DNA of 64,000 bases from Streptomyces sp. 2114.4 (lineage in GTDB: Bacteria > Actinomycetota > Actinomycetes > Streptomycetales > Streptomycetaceae): NCBI RefSeq assembly GCF_900187385.1, contig NZ_FYEY01000001.1:4960001-5024000 (forward strand), in the 5' to 3' direction. Of the stretch, positions 42,331 to 51,025 are shown one piece after another (within the stretch, counting starts at the first letter, position 1; every line of letters starts with the position of its first letter). Under the pieces are notes generated by a model, which was not told the DNA's origin, did not search any database, and saw nothing but the letters and a program-made list of their open reading frames with translations. Position numbers and translations under genes: made by a program.

Positions 42331-44019
42331 GTGAGCCAGTTGACCGAGCGTGGCCCCACCCTGTCCTCGCACGGCCGAGCCGCCGCGCAGCGCTCGTCCG
42401 CGATCGGCGCGGCGTTCCTCGGCGGCGTGACGGCCGCCGGCCTCGGCCTCGGCGCGCTGGCGGTCGCCGTGCTGCTGCTCTGGGTCGCCTCCCCCGCGCC
42501 CGACAGCGGCCCGTCCCGGGCCCTGCACCTCGCCGCCGACCTGTGGCTGATGGCGCACGGCGGCGCCCTCCAACGCACCACGGGCCACCTCGCCGCCCCG
42601 GTCGCCGTGACCCCGCTGCTGCTCGCCGTCCTCCCGGTATGGCTGCTCCACCGGGCCGCCCGCCACACCCTGGCGACCGCGGCCGACGCTCGCACCGGCC
42701 CCGGCGTGGTTCCCGGCACGGGCCCCGGCAGCGCCGCGGACGACACCCTGGCGGTGCTGCCCCGCACCCTGCTCGGTGCGCTGCTCACCGGCTATCTGCT
42801 GATCGCGGCCGCGGTGCTGGTCTACGCCTCCGCCGGGCAGCTGAGCGCCGAGCCGCTAAGCGTGCTGGCGTCCGTACCGGCCACCGCGCTCGCCACGCTC
42901 GCCGGTACCGGCTGGTTCCTGCTCCGGCATCCCGGCGCCGATCTGCTGCCCGCCTGGGCGCTGCGGGCCGGGGCCGCGGTGCCCGGCGGTCTGCGAAGCC
43001 TGCTCGGCGGCCCCCGGTTCGCGGTCGCGGCGCGCGCCGCCGGTGTCGCCCTCGGTGCCCTGCTGGTGTCCGGCGCCCTGCTCACCCTGCTCTCCCTCGG
43101 CCTGCACGCGGGCCGGGTGCGCGACGACCTGCTCCGGCTGGCTCCCGACTGGGCGAGCCACGCCACGGTGCTGCTGCTGTGCCTCGTCCTGCTCCCGAAC
43201 GCGGCCGTCTGGGGCGCCGCCTACGCCCTGGGGCCGGGGTTCACGGTCGGCGCGGGCAGTACGGTCGGCCCGCTGGGCACCTCGCCACCTCCGGCGCTGC
43301 CCCGGCTGCCGCTGCTCGGCGGGCTGCCGGATGCCGGCCCGGGATACCCGCTGACCTGGGCGGTGGCCGTGGTGCCGCTGATCGCGGGGGTGCTGCTGGC
43401 CCGCTCGGTCGCCCGCTCGGTAACCCGTTCCGCACTGGCGCACGGCGCGGTGGGACACCCCTGGTCGTGGTGGACGACGGCGTGTGCGGCTGCCTTGGGG
43501 GCCGGTCTGTGCGGCGCCGTCACCGCGGTGCTCGCGGGTCTTTCCGGCGGCGCGCTGGGCACCGGAGCGCTCGCCGTCTTCGGCCCGAGCTGGTGGCGTA
43601 CGGGCCTCGCGGCGGTGGGCTGGAGCGCCCTGACCGGCGTCCCGGGCGCGATCGCGCTACGGGCCTGGCGGCAGTGGGCGGGCCGGCGGGGTCACGACGA
43701 GGACACCTGCCCCGGCGCCAAGACGGGGAGTGCCGGCACCGCGACCGACCCCGGCGGGGCGACGGCCGAGGGCGAGGGGGCCGTCCCTGGCCCCGCCGCG
43801 GCCGACGGCAAGCACACCGGCCCCCGCTCCGTAGGCCGCACGGCCACGGACCCGGCGGCGGCCTCGGAACCGACCGCGAGGGAGCCGGCGGCCGCGGAAC
43901 CGGCCGCCACGGAGCGGCCGGCCACCGAACCGGCCCTCACGAAACCGGCCGCCACGAAACCCGCCACGAAATCGCCCGCCACGAAACCGGCCGCCACCCC
44001 CGTCACCCCGAACGGCTGA
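42331..44019 (+). CDS. DUF6350-type polytopic membrane protein
   Basis: About 562 residues with eight to ten predicted membrane helices in the first 450 (for example GGVTAAGLGLGALAVAVLLLW, VAVTPLLLAVLPVWLLH, LLVSGALLTLLSLGLHAG, LTWAVAVVPLIAGVLLA). It matches the actinobacterial family DUF6350 that lies before purN in Streptomyces and is sometimes called cell division protein PerM; the function is not established here. The last 110 residues are a low-complexity tail of EPAA/TKPAA-type repeats. GTG 42331 is the only reasonable in-frame start. No good ribosome binding site precedes it, so the mRNA may be leaderless. Confidence 0.75.
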   Translation: MSQLTERGPTLSSHGRAAAQRSSAIGAAFLGGVTAAGLGLGALAVAVLLLWVASPAPDSGPSRALHLAADLWLMAHGGALQRTTGHLAAPVAVTPLLLAVLPVWLLHRAARHTLATAADARTGPGVVPGTGPGSAADDTLAVLPRTLLGALLTGYLLIAAAVLVYASAGQLSAEPLSVLASVPATALATLAGTGWFLLRHPGADLLPAWALRAGAAVPGGLRSLLGGPRFAVAARAAGVALGALLVSGALLTLLSLGLHAGRVRDDLLRLAPDWASHATVLLLCLVLLPNAAVWGAAYALGPGFTVGAGSTVGPLGTSPPPALPRLPLLGGLPDAGPGYPLTWAVAVVPLIAGVLLARSVARSVTRSALAHGAVGHPWSWWTTACAAALGAGLCGAVTAVLAGLSGGALGTGALAVFGPSWWRTGLAAVGWSALTGVPGAIALRAWRQWAGRRGHDEDTCPGAKTGSAGTATDPGGATAEGEGAVPGPAAADGKHTGPRSVGRTATDPAAASEPTAREPAAAEPAATERPATEPALTKPAATKPATKSPATKPAATPVTPNG

Positions 44020-44048
44020 CCGGCCGCACCCCCGCTGCCGACTGCCGC

Positions 44049-44966
44049 CTACTGCCGCGCGCTCAGCAGCGGCCGCAGCTCCGGCGGCAGCAACTGCTCG
44101 CAGGACTTGCCGGCCGACTGGGTCAGGGCATCGTTCACGCAGGTGAAGTAGTCGCGGTAGACGATCTGCACGGTGAAGGTCGCGGCCACCATCACCAGCG
44201 CCAGCGAGGCGGTGACCAGGCCCGCGATCGCCGCGGTGACCTGCGGCCGGGTGCTGCCCGGCGAGGCCGGGGCACCGGGCTGGGCGCCCGGGGCGGGCTG
44301 GGCGGCGGGGGCGGGGCGGCCCTCCATGGCGGCGGTGGTGGCCGCGGCGTCGGCCTTGGCCGGGTTCGGCTTGGCGCGCAGTGAGCTGATGCCCCAGTAC
44401 AGCGCCAGCGCGCCCAGCAGCAGGGCCACCTCCGGCAGGCCGAACAGCACGCAGAAGAACGACCACAGCCCGCCGAGCAGCGCGAAGCGCGCCCGGCGCT
44501 GGGCCGGGTCGGTGGGGTCCCAGCGCAGGCCGCCGGGGTTGCCGGGGCCACCGGGGCCGTTGCCCTGCTGGCCGTTGCGGTTGCCGGGGCGGGTGCCGAA
44601 ACCGCCGCTCTGCCGCCCCGGCTGCCGGGGGCTCCACTGGCTGCCCCAGCCCGGCGCCGACTCGTCCTGCGACGGCCGGTCCTCGTCGCCGTTGCCGTTG
44701 CCGTTGGCGTCACCGGTGCCGTTGCCGTTGCCGTGCGGGGCGGGGTGGCGCGGGCGCCACTCCTGGTCGGGCGCGTCGGCCGGCGGCGGGGCGAAGGGGT
44801 TGTTGTCCTGGTCGGAGTGCGGGGCGGCGGGCTCCGGGGACGAGGACGACGGCTTGCGCTCACGCGGCAGCAGCACCATCCCGGGGGAGGTGGTGGGCTG
44901 GGGATACCACCCAGCGGTAGCTGGGGGAGGGAGCAGGAGGGCCGCGCGGCGGCGTCGGTCCGTCAT
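44049..44966 (-). CDS. Asn/Gly-rich membrane protein, unknown function
   Basis: About 305 residues. The N-terminal half is disordered, with HGNGNGTGDANGNGNGDED-type and PGNRNGQQGNGPGGPGN-type repeats. Two membrane helices follow (LLGGLWSFFCVLFGLPEVALLLGALALYWGIS), then an Ala/Pro linker, a third helix (VTAAIAGLVTASLALVMVAATFTV) and a short outer tail with two cysteines (FTCVND, KSCEQL) that could form a disulfide. ATG 44966 has AAGGGGAAG upstream at a long distance; ATG 44879 is an alternative without one. Between the two starts lies a palindromic DNA element (44901-44930) that would be translated as PPPATAGWYPQP. The gene is convergent with DUF6350. Confidence 0.65.
   Translation of the reverse strand: MTDRRRRAALLLPPPATAGWYPQPTTSPGMVLLPRERKPSSSSPEPAAPHSDQDNNPFAPPPADAPDQEWRPRHPAPHGNGNGTGDANGNGNGDEDRPSQDESAPGWGSQWSPRQPGRQSGGFGTRPGNRNGQQGNGPGGPGNPGGLRWDPTDPAQRRARFALLGGLWSFFCVLFGLPEVALLLGALALYWGISSLRAKPNPAKADAAATTAAMEGRPAPAAQPAPGAQPGAPASPGSTRPQVTAAIAGLVTASLALVMVAATFTVQIVYRDYFTCVNDALTQSAGKSCEQLLPPELRPLLSARQ
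44901..44930. repeat. Short palindromic element (CCCAGC-GGTA-GCTGGG)
   Basis: Perfect 6-bp arms around a GGTA loop (44910-44925), flanked by ggatacca and gggagg. Elements with this core are, from memory, a common dispersed intergenic repeat in Streptomyces. Here it lies inside or just before the reading frame of the gene ending at 44049. Confidence 0.6.
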
Positions 44967-45223
44967 CTGGAGTGCGTCTTCCCCTTGTCTCGTCTTGCCA
45001 CGTCCGTACGTCCACCTCGTCACGAGGGGCGCCCGGTTACCACGAACTGCACGCAGTCTTAGGCCTGACGCTACCTCCCGTGCCCGCCCCCGTCCCGTGG
45101 GGGCCGCGCGGTGTGCCGGTATCGTTGCTGACGGTCGGCGCCTTCGTAGGGTTCCCCGGATCTGCGGTATCCGCAGTCTTGTACGACCACACAAAGCACG
45201 CGAGATCGGAAAAGAGCCCCGCC

Positions 45224-45880
45224 GTGGCTTCCTCCCCACCCCCCGCCCGTCCCGCCGAGCCCGGCCGCCCGGCCCGCATCGTCGTCCTCGTCTCCGGTTC
45301 CGGAACGAACCTGCAGGCACTGCTGGACGGCATCGCCGACCTGGGCCCGCAGGAGTACGGCGCCGAGATCGTGGCCGTCGGCGCGGACCGGGGCGCCATC
45401 GCGGGCCTGGAGCGTGCCGCGGCCGCCGGACTCCCCACCTTCGTCTGCCGGGTCAAGGACTACGACAGCCGTGCGGACTGGGACGCCGCGCTCACCGAGG
45501 CGACCGCCGCGTACGAGCCCGATCTGGTGGTCTCGGCCGGTTTCATGAAGATCCTGGGCAAGGAGTTCCTCGCCCGCTTCGGCGGCCGCACCGTCAACAC
45601 CCACCCGGCGCTGCTGCCGAGCTTTCCCGGTGCCCATGGCGTGCGCGATGCGCTCGCGTACGGCGCGAAGGTCACCGGATGCACCGTCCACTTCGTCGAC
45701 GACGGTGTCGACACCGGCCCGATCATCGCCCAGGGCGTGGTCGAGGTCCGGGACGAGGACGACGAATCCGCGCTGCATGAGCGCATCAAGGAAGTCGAGC
45801 GATCGCTGCTCGTCGAGGTCGTGGGGCGTCTGGCCCGGCACGGCTACCGCATTGAGGGACGAAAGGTACGTATCTCGTGA
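45224..45880 (+). CDS. purN: Phosphoribosylglycinamide formyltransferase
   Basis: 218 residues. It transfers a formyl group from 10-formyl-THF to GAR in purine synthesis. Visible marks: RIVVLVSGSGTNLQALLDGI at the start of the Rossmann fold, the folate/catalytic segment NTHPALLPSFPGAHGVRDAL with the catalytic His, and CTVHFVDDGVDTGPIIAQ with the catalytic Asp. The N-terminal 20 residues are Pro/Ala-rich. GTG 45224 is preceded by GGAAAAGAG and fits the family length. Its stop overlaps the purH start (GTGA), so purNH is a translationally coupled operon. Confidence 0.96.
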   Translation: MASSPPPARPAEPGRPARIVVLVSGSGTNLQALLDGIADLGPQEYGAEIVAVGADRGAIAGLERAAAAGLPTFVCRVKDYDSRADWDAALTEATAAYEPDLVVSAGFMKILGKEFLARFGGRTVNTHPALLPSFPGAHGVRDALAYGAKVTGCTVHFVDDGVDTGPIIAQGVVEVRDEDDESALHERIKEVERSLLVEVVGRLARHGYRIEGRKVRIS

Positions 45881-47442
45881 CCGCCACCGAAGGCACCCGG
45901 CGCCCCATCCGCCGCGCACTGGTCAGCGTCTACGACAAGTCCGGGCTGGAGGAGCTGGCGCAGGGGCTGCACGCGGCGGGCGTCCAGCTCGTCTCGACCG
46001 GCTCCACCGCCGCGAAGATCGCCGCGGCCGGGGTGCCGGTCACCAAGGTCGAGGAGCTGACGGGCTTCCCCGAGTGCCTGGACGGCCGGGTCAAGACCCT
46101 GCACCCCAAGGTGCACGCCGGCATCCTGGCCGACCTGCGGCTGGAGGACCACCGCCGGCAGCTGGCCGACCTCGGTGTCGAGCCGTTCGACCTGGTGATC
46201 GTGAACCTCTACCCGTTCCGGGAGACCGTCGCCTCCGGCGCCACCCCCGACGAGTGCGTGGAGCAGATCGACATCGGCGGCCCCTCGATGGTCCGCGCCG
46301 CCGCCAAGAACCACCCCTCGGTGGCCGTGGTCGTCAACCCCGCCCGCTACGGCGATGTCCTGGAGGCCGTCGCCGGCGGCGGCTTCGAACTCGCTCAGCG
46401 CAAGCGGCTGGCGGCCGAGGCCTTCCAGCACACCGCGGCCTACGACGTGGCCGTCGCCTCCTGGTTCGCCGATGGCTACGCCCCGGCCGACGACTCCGCC
46501 TTCCCCGAGTTCCTGGGCGCCACCTACGCCCGCAAGAACGTCCTGCGCTACGGCGAGAACCCGCACCAGGGCGCCGCGCTGTACGTGGACGGCAGCGGCG
46601 GGCTCGCGGAGGCCGAGCAACTGCACGGCAAGGAGATGTCCTACAACAACTACACGGACACCGACGCCGCGCGCCGGGCCGCGTACGACCACACCGAGCC
46701 GTGTGTGGCGATCATCAAGCACGCCAACCCGTGCGGTATCGCGGTCGCCGCGGACGTCGCCGAGGCGCACCGCAACGCGCACGCCTGTGACCCGCTCTCC
46801 GCCTTCGGCGGCGTCATCGCCGTCAACCGCCCGGTCTCCGTGGCGATGGCCGAGCAGGTCGCCGAGATCTTCACCGAGGTCATCGTGGCCCCCGGCTACG
46901 AGGACGGCGCGGTCGAGATCCTGGCCCGCAAGAAGAACATCCGGGTGCTGCGCTGCCCCGACGCGCCGTCGAACCCCGTCGAGGTCAAGCCCGTTGACGG
47001 CGGCGCCCTGCTCCAGGAGACCGACCGGCTGCAGGCCGAGGGCGACGACCCGGCGCACTGGACGCTGGCCAGCGGGACCGCGCTGTCCGCCGACGAGCTG
47101 GCCGAGCTGGCCTTCGCCTGGCGCGCCTGCCGTGCCGTGAAGTCCAACGCCATCCTGCTCGCCAAGGACGGCGCCACGGTCGGTGTCGGCATGGGCCAGG
47201 TCAACCGCGTGGACTCCGCGAAGCTCGCGGTGCAGCGGGCGGGCGAGGACCGGGCGCGCGGCTCCTACGCCGCCTCCGACGCCTTCTTCCCGTTCCCGGA
47301 CGGCTTCGAGGTGCTGGCCGAGGCCGGCGTCAAGGCCGTGGCCCAGCCCGGCGGTTCGGTCCGCGACGAACTCGTCGTCGAGGCCGCCGCGAAGGCCGGC
47401 GTGACGATGTACTTCACCGGGACCCGGCACTTCTTCCACTGA
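45877..47442 (+). CDS. purH: Bifunctional AICAR transformylase/IMP cyclohydrolase
   Basis: 521 residues, catalysing the last two steps to IMP. The N-terminal MGS-like cyclohydrolase domain (about 10-150) has SVYDKSGLEELAQ, STGSTAAKIA and GRVKTLHPKVHAGIL. The transformylase domain has LRYGENPHQGAALY, KEMSYNNYTD, AIIKHANPCGIAVA, and the C-terminal SDAFFPFPDGFE and TGTRHFFH. It is coupled to purN by a 4-bp overlap and followed by a strong terminator at 47468-47499. Confidence 0.97.
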   Translation: MTATEGTRRPIRRALVSVYDKSGLEELAQGLHAAGVQLVSTGSTAAKIAAAGVPVTKVEELTGFPECLDGRVKTLHPKVHAGILADLRLEDHRRQLADLGVEPFDLVIVNLYPFRETVASGATPDECVEQIDIGGPSMVRAAAKNHPSVAVVVNPARYGDVLEAVAGGGFELAQRKRLAAEAFQHTAAYDVAVASWFADGYAPADDSAFPEFLGATYARKNVLRYGENPHQGAALYVDGSGGLAEAEQLHGKEMSYNNYTDTDAARRAAYDHTEPCVAIIKHANPCGIAVAADVAEAHRNAHACDPLSAFGGVIAVNRPVSVAMAEQVAEIFTEVIVAPGYEDGAVEILARKKNIRVLRCPDAPSNPVEVKPVDGGALLQETDRLQAEGDDPAHWTLASGTALSADELAELAFAWRACRAVKSNAILLAKDGATVGVGMGQVNRVDSAKLAVQRAGEDRARGSYAASDAFFPFPDGFEVLAEAGVKAVAQPGGSVRDELVVEAAAKAGVTMYFTGTRHFFH

Positions 47443-47467
47443 GCCTGAGCCGCCCGGCACCAGCACG

Positions 47468-47499
47468 AAGGGCCGCACCCCAGCCGGGGTGCGGCCCTT
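47468..47499. terminator. Bidirectional terminator between purH and a convergent gene
   Basis: A perfect 14-bp stem (AAGGGCCGCACCCC at 47468-47481 with GGGGTGCGGCCCTT at 47486-47499) and a 4-nt loop, with A/T at the outer ends on both sides. It lies 26 bp after purH and 44 bp after the stop of the leftward gene. Confidence 0.92.
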
Positions 47500-47542
47500 C
47501 CGCGCTGCATCCGCGCGGTCACCGAAGGCGTAACCGAAGACG

Positions 47543-48118
47543 TCAGTAACGCGGCCTGTTGAACCAGTACTTGCTCTCGTCCTTGGAGATGAAGGCGAGC
47601 ACCATGATGCCCAGGATGGTGTGGACGAGGCCGAGGGGGAACGTGCACAGGCTCAGGATGACGGTGCCGACACCGAAGACGATGCTGCCGACCCGGACCC
47701 CGTTGCCCCCGTTGGCGAACTGCAGGGCCAGCGTGATCGCGAGCACGGTGAAGACCACGATGAGCACGATCACCGCGATCAGCAGGCCCTTGCCGAAGTT
47801 GAGTGCCGAGACCTCGTCCGCGGCGGAGTACGGCGAGACATCGTGCGAGGCCTTGCTGACGCCGCCCAGCCCCGCCACGGCGATGATCAGGCCGATGAGG
47901 TTCACACCGGCGAGCACGAACAGGATCACCCGGGCGGCCTTGGCCCCGCCGGGCATCGCCACCGGGTACTGCGGCTGCATCCCGGGCATCCCGCTGCCGC
48001 CCGCGTAGGGGCCGTACGGGGACGGCTGCTGTGGCGGCGCAGGCTGCTGCTGCGGGTAGCCGTACTGGGGCTGCTGACCCTGCTGCGGACCGTAAGGGTT
48101 CTGTGGGGGATAACTCAC
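47543..48118 (-). CDS. Pro/Gln/Tyr-rich small membrane protein (DUF4190-like)
   Basis: About 191 residues. A cytoplasmic-type low-complexity start (SYPPQNPYGPQQGQQPQYGYPQQQ) is followed by three membrane helices (about 67-90, 115-140, 150-180) and the tail SKDESKYWFNRPRY. The arrangement resembles DUF4190-like or MFS-unrelated small proteins common in Streptomyces; the function is unknown. I chose GTG 48118 because AAGGA lies 7 nt upstream and the resulting SYPPQNPYG start is typical; GTG/ATG five codons earlier (48133) is possible. The neighbouring gene upstream encodes an RDD protein with the same kind of Pro/Gln/Tyr start. Confidence 0.75.
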   Translation of the reverse strand: MSYPPQNPYGPQQGQQPQYGYPQQQPAPPQQPSPYGPYAGGSGMPGMQPQYPVAMPGGAKAARVILFVLAGVNLIGLIIAVAGLGGVSKASHDVSPYSAADEVSALNFGKGLLIAVIVLIVVFTVLAITLALQFANGGNGVRVGSIVFGVGTVILSLCTFPLGLVHTILGIMVLAFISKDESKYWFNRPRY

Positions 48119-48229
48119 GAGCGTGTCCTTCATGCGACGTGAACGGAGCCGTGAAGGCCCCGGTCGCGCAGGGGCGAGGGGGCCTTCACGGAGTGGTGCA
48201 CCTCGGGCCGGGGTGACACCCCCAACCGC

Positions 48230-48952
48230 TTACTGGGTCTTGACGACCACCGAGCCCACGGCCTTGTCGGCGAAGGTCTGGGCCTTGTCGTCCCACAGCG
48301 GCCAGAGCCAGCCGACGTAGCACGCGATGCTGTCGAGGAAGTGCGCCAGGCGGCGGACGAGAGCCATGCCGAAGCCGAGCGGCTGACCGGTGTCCTCGCG
48401 GACCACCCGGATGCTCATGGCCTTCTTGCCTATGGTCTGGCCCTTGTTGCCTTCCTGGATGAGCATGAAGATGCCGCCGGCCATGGCCGCCAGGGCGGCG
48501 ATGCCGACCAGGAGGAAGGCGATGGTCGGCGGGCCGGCCGAGGCTGCTTCCGCCCGGCAGTTGTAGTCGTCGTAGGCGCAGCTGTTGATCTCGCTCGCGG
48601 AGGAGGTGATCATGCCGATCCCGATCGCGTACAGGATGCCGGGCACCAGGCCCACGATCAGGCCGTCGATGAGCATGGCGCACAGCCGCGCACCCCAGCT
48701 CGCGTACCCCGTCGGCATGCCCATGCCCGGCATCCCGGGCTGGCCGTAGGGGGCCGCGGCCTGCTGCGGGTAGCCGTAGGCCTGCTGCTGCGGGACCTGC
48801 TGCTGGGGGTAGCCGTACGGCTGCTGCTGCGGTGCCTGCTGGGGGTACCCGTAACCGGGCTGTCCCTGCGGCGGGGCCGGGGGCTGCTGGCCGTACGGGC
48901 CCTGCGGCGGCGGCTGCTGGCCGTAGGGGTTGTTCGGGTCGCCGAAACTCAT
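48230..48952 (-). CDS. RDD-family membrane protein
   Basis: 240 residues. A Pro/Gln/Gly/Tyr-rich N-terminus with repeated YGYPQQ and PYGQ units (about 1-80) precedes an RDD domain: ASWGARLCAMLIDGLIVGLVPGILY contains the Arg/Asp pair, a central helix and KGQTIGKKAMSIRVVRE form the second signature, and LVRRLAHFLDSI the Asp. RDD proteins are small membrane proteins, some proposed as Na+/H+ antiporters; no function can be assigned here. ATG 48952 has GGAGGA 9 nt upstream. The next gene on this strand follows after 111 bp, so they may be one unit. Confidence 0.88.
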   Translation of the reverse strand: MSFGDPNNPYGQQPPPQGPYGQQPPAPPQGQPGYGYPQQAPQQQPYGYPQQQVPQQQAYGYPQQAAAPYGQPGMPGMGMPTGYASWGARLCAMLIDGLIVGLVPGILYAIGIGMITSSASEINSCAYDDYNCRAEAASAGPPTIAFLLVGIAALAAMAGGIFMLIQEGNKGQTIGKKAMSIRVVREDTGQPLGFGMALVRRLAHFLDSIACYVGWLWPLWDDKAQTFADKAVGSVVVKTQ

Positions 48953-49194
48953 CTGCTGTTTTCCTCCGTTGGGTGACTACGGCACGACGCGGCGTGACTC
49001 GGAGGAAAAACAGGTTTCACTGGCCACCCCCCGACAAAGCCTGCGGCACTGTGCGTCAATCCTTCTAGTTGCGCATTCACTCTGTCCAGTCAAGGCCCCT
49101 GGCTGTTGTGCAAGTGCAATGATCAATTCCGGCCACCGGCGCCCCGCATGCCCTGATTGGAACGCCGCCGCCCTCATCCGCGAAGATGGGGGGT

Positions 49195-50049
49195 ATGACT
49201 GCCCAGATCCTGGATGGCAAGGCCACCGCAGCCGCTATCAAGTCCGAGCTCACCACCCGCGTCGAAGCGCTGAAGGCCAAGGGCGTGCAGCCCGGTCTGG
49301 GCACCCTCCTGGTGGGCGACGACCCGGGAAGCCGCTGGTACGTGGGCGGCAAGCACCGTGACTGCGCCCAGGTCGGCATCGCCTCGATCCAGCGGGAACT
49401 GCCGGAGACCGCCACCCAGGAGGAGATCGAGGCGGTCGTACGGGAGCTGAACGAGGACCCGGCCTGCACCGGCTACATCGTCCAACTCCCGCTCCCCAAG
49501 GGCATCGACGCGAACCGTGTCCTGGAACTGATGGATCCGGCCAAGGACGCCGACGGCCTGCACCCGATGAGCCTGGGCCGCCTGGTGCTCGGCATCGAGG
49601 GGCCGCTGCCCTGCACCCCGTACGGCATCGTCCAGCTGCTGCGGCACCACGACGTCGAGATCAAGGGCGCGCATGTGGTGGTCGTCGGCCGCGGTATCAC
49701 CATCGGCCGCCCGATGCCGCTGGTCCTCACCCGCAAGTCCGAGAACGCCACGGTGACCCAGTGCCACACCGGCACCCGCGATCTGTCCGCGCACCTCAAG
49801 CAGGCTGACATCATCGTCGCCGCGGCCGGTGTGCCGCACATCATCAAGCCCGAGGACGTCAAGCCCGGCGCGGCGGTCCTGGACGTCGGCGTCAGCCGCG
49901 ACGAGGCCGGCAAGATCGTCGGCGATGTGCACCCGGGCGTCGCCGAGGTGGCCGGCTGGGTCGCCCCCAACCCCGGCGGCGTCGGCCCGATGACCCGGGC
50001 CCAGCTGCTGGTCAACGTCGTCGAGGCCGCCGAGCGCGCGGCGGGCTGA
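49195..50049 (+). CDS. folD: Methylene-THF dehydrogenase/methenyl-THF cyclohydrolase
   Basis: 284 residues. It interconverts 5,10-methylene- and 10-formyl-tetrahydrofolate using NADP, supplying the formyl donor for PurN and PurH. The catalytic domain has GLGTLLVGDDPGSRWYVGGKHRDCAQVGI; the common FolD motif reads Y-x3-K, and here YVGGK supplies the catalytic Lys. The NADP domain has VVVGRGITIGRPMPLVL and PGAAVLDVGVSR, closing with PNPGGVGPMTRAQLLVNVV. The ATG at 49195 is directly after a GGGGGG stretch. It is followed 65 bp later by DUF3017, the usual Streptomyces order. Confidence 0.97.
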   Translation: MTAQILDGKATAAAIKSELTTRVEALKAKGVQPGLGTLLVGDDPGSRWYVGGKHRDCAQVGIASIQRELPETATQEEIEAVVRELNEDPACTGYIVQLPLPKGIDANRVLELMDPAKDADGLHPMSLGRLVLGIEGPLPCTPYGIVQLLRHHDVEIKGAHVVVVGRGITIGRPMPLVLTRKSENATVTQCHTGTRDLSAHLKQADIIVAAAGVPHIIKPEDVKPGAAVLDVGVSRDEAGKIVGDVHPGVAEVAGWVAPNPGGVGPMTRAQLLVNVVEAAERAAG

Positions 50050-50114
50050 CCACACGCGATCTGAGACCCTGTCCCTGAGACAGACGGATCCGGACCCCGA
50101 AGGGACTGCCAGCC

Positions 50115-50543
50115 ATGGGTGCCGAAGCGCATGCGGACGGGGCCAGCGAGCCACAGCGCTCCTCGCGCCGCTTTCCGACGCTGACCCGCGACACCGCCCG
50201 GCCGGAAGGCGGCGGGCGGGCCGCCTCGGGCGGCTTCCCCGCGCCCGCCCGGCAGTGGCCGCTGCTCAGCGTCATGGGCGGGGTCGCGCTCGGGCTGCTG
50301 CTCGTGGCGCTCGACGCGTTCCGCATCGGGTCGATCGTGATCGGGCTCGCCCTGCTGGCCGGCGCGGTGCTGCGGTGGGCGCTGCCGTCGGTGGGGATGC
50401 TGGCCGTGCGCTCCCGCTTCACCGATATGGCCACCTACGGGGGGCTCGGCTTCGTGATCGTGATGCTGGCGCTGATGGTGCAGCCCAAGCCGTGGATCCA
50501 CATCCCGTTCCTGGACGACATCGTTCACTTCACGGTGCGGTAG
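50115..50543 (+). CDS. DUF3017 membrane protein
   Basis: 142 residues. The N-terminal 45 residues are polar and disordered. Three predicted membrane helices follow (about 50-70, 73-92, 105-122), with SVGMLAVRSRFTDMATYGGLGFV between the last two. The tail (PKPWIHIPFLDDIVHFTVR) is well conserved in the DUF3017 family that follows folD in Streptomyces. Function unknown. A terminator hairpin lies 40 bp downstream. Confidence 0.85.
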   Translation: MGAEAHADGASEPQRSSRRFPTLTRDTARPEGGGRAASGGFPAPARQWPLLSVMGGVALGLLLVALDAFRIGSIVIGLALLAGAVLRWALPSVGMLAVRSRFTDMATYGGLGFVIVMLALMVQPKPWIHIPFLDDIVHFTVR

Positions 50544-51025
50544 GGGTCCCTCCCCAGCCGAACCGGCTGGTACGACGCGATGACGGCGGCCCGTCCTCTC
50601 CTCCGGGAGGGGACGGGCCGCCGTTGTGCTGTGCGGGGGCCAGGGGGCGTACGGGCCGCGTGAGGTCGTTCGAGGCCGCAGGAGGTCGCACAGGGCGCGG
50701 GGCGGCGCGCGGAGGGCGGTGGAGGCGTCGTGGGACGGGCCGTGCGCCCGGGGGAGTGCCACCGGTCGTGCTTCCGCCCGCCGGTGTCCGGCGCACGGTG
50801 GCCGCCATCTGCGGACGCCGTGGGACGCCGTGGGATGTCCCGGCTGTGACCTGCGGGGACGTCGTCGGGGTGGACGCCGCGGTGGGACGGTGAAGGAGGC
50901 GGCGGGACGGTTCGGACACCGCGTGGAAAGAGTGAAAAGCGGGAAAGGAAGCCGTGTCCGCGCCATCATCGGCGGCACAGGGGGCTCATGGCCTCGGGGG
51001 AGAACGAACGCGTATGGGGTGAAAC
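50544..51025. other. Non-coding stretch before the HTH regulator trio
   Basis: About 480 bp. The left end holds the terminator at 50583-50624. The rest is very GC-rich, with direct repeats of the type gacgccgtggga near 50815-50835, and shows no credible gene. The last 40 bp, with gaacgaacgcgtatggggtgaaac, lead into the ATG at 51026. Confidence 0.5.
50583..50624 (+). terminator. Terminator hairpin after DUF3017
   Basis: A perfect 14-bp stem (ACGGCGGCCCGTCC at 50583-50596 with GGACGGGCCGCCGT at 50611-50624). The loop can form a further CTCC/GGAG stem, and ttgtgct follows. Confidence 0.85.

Noticed and set aside
47543..48952. Fusion or frameshift between the two Pro/Gln/Tyr-rich membrane proteins
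   Set aside because: Each has its own start, ribosome binding site and complete set of membrane helices; the similarity is limited to the low-complexity start.
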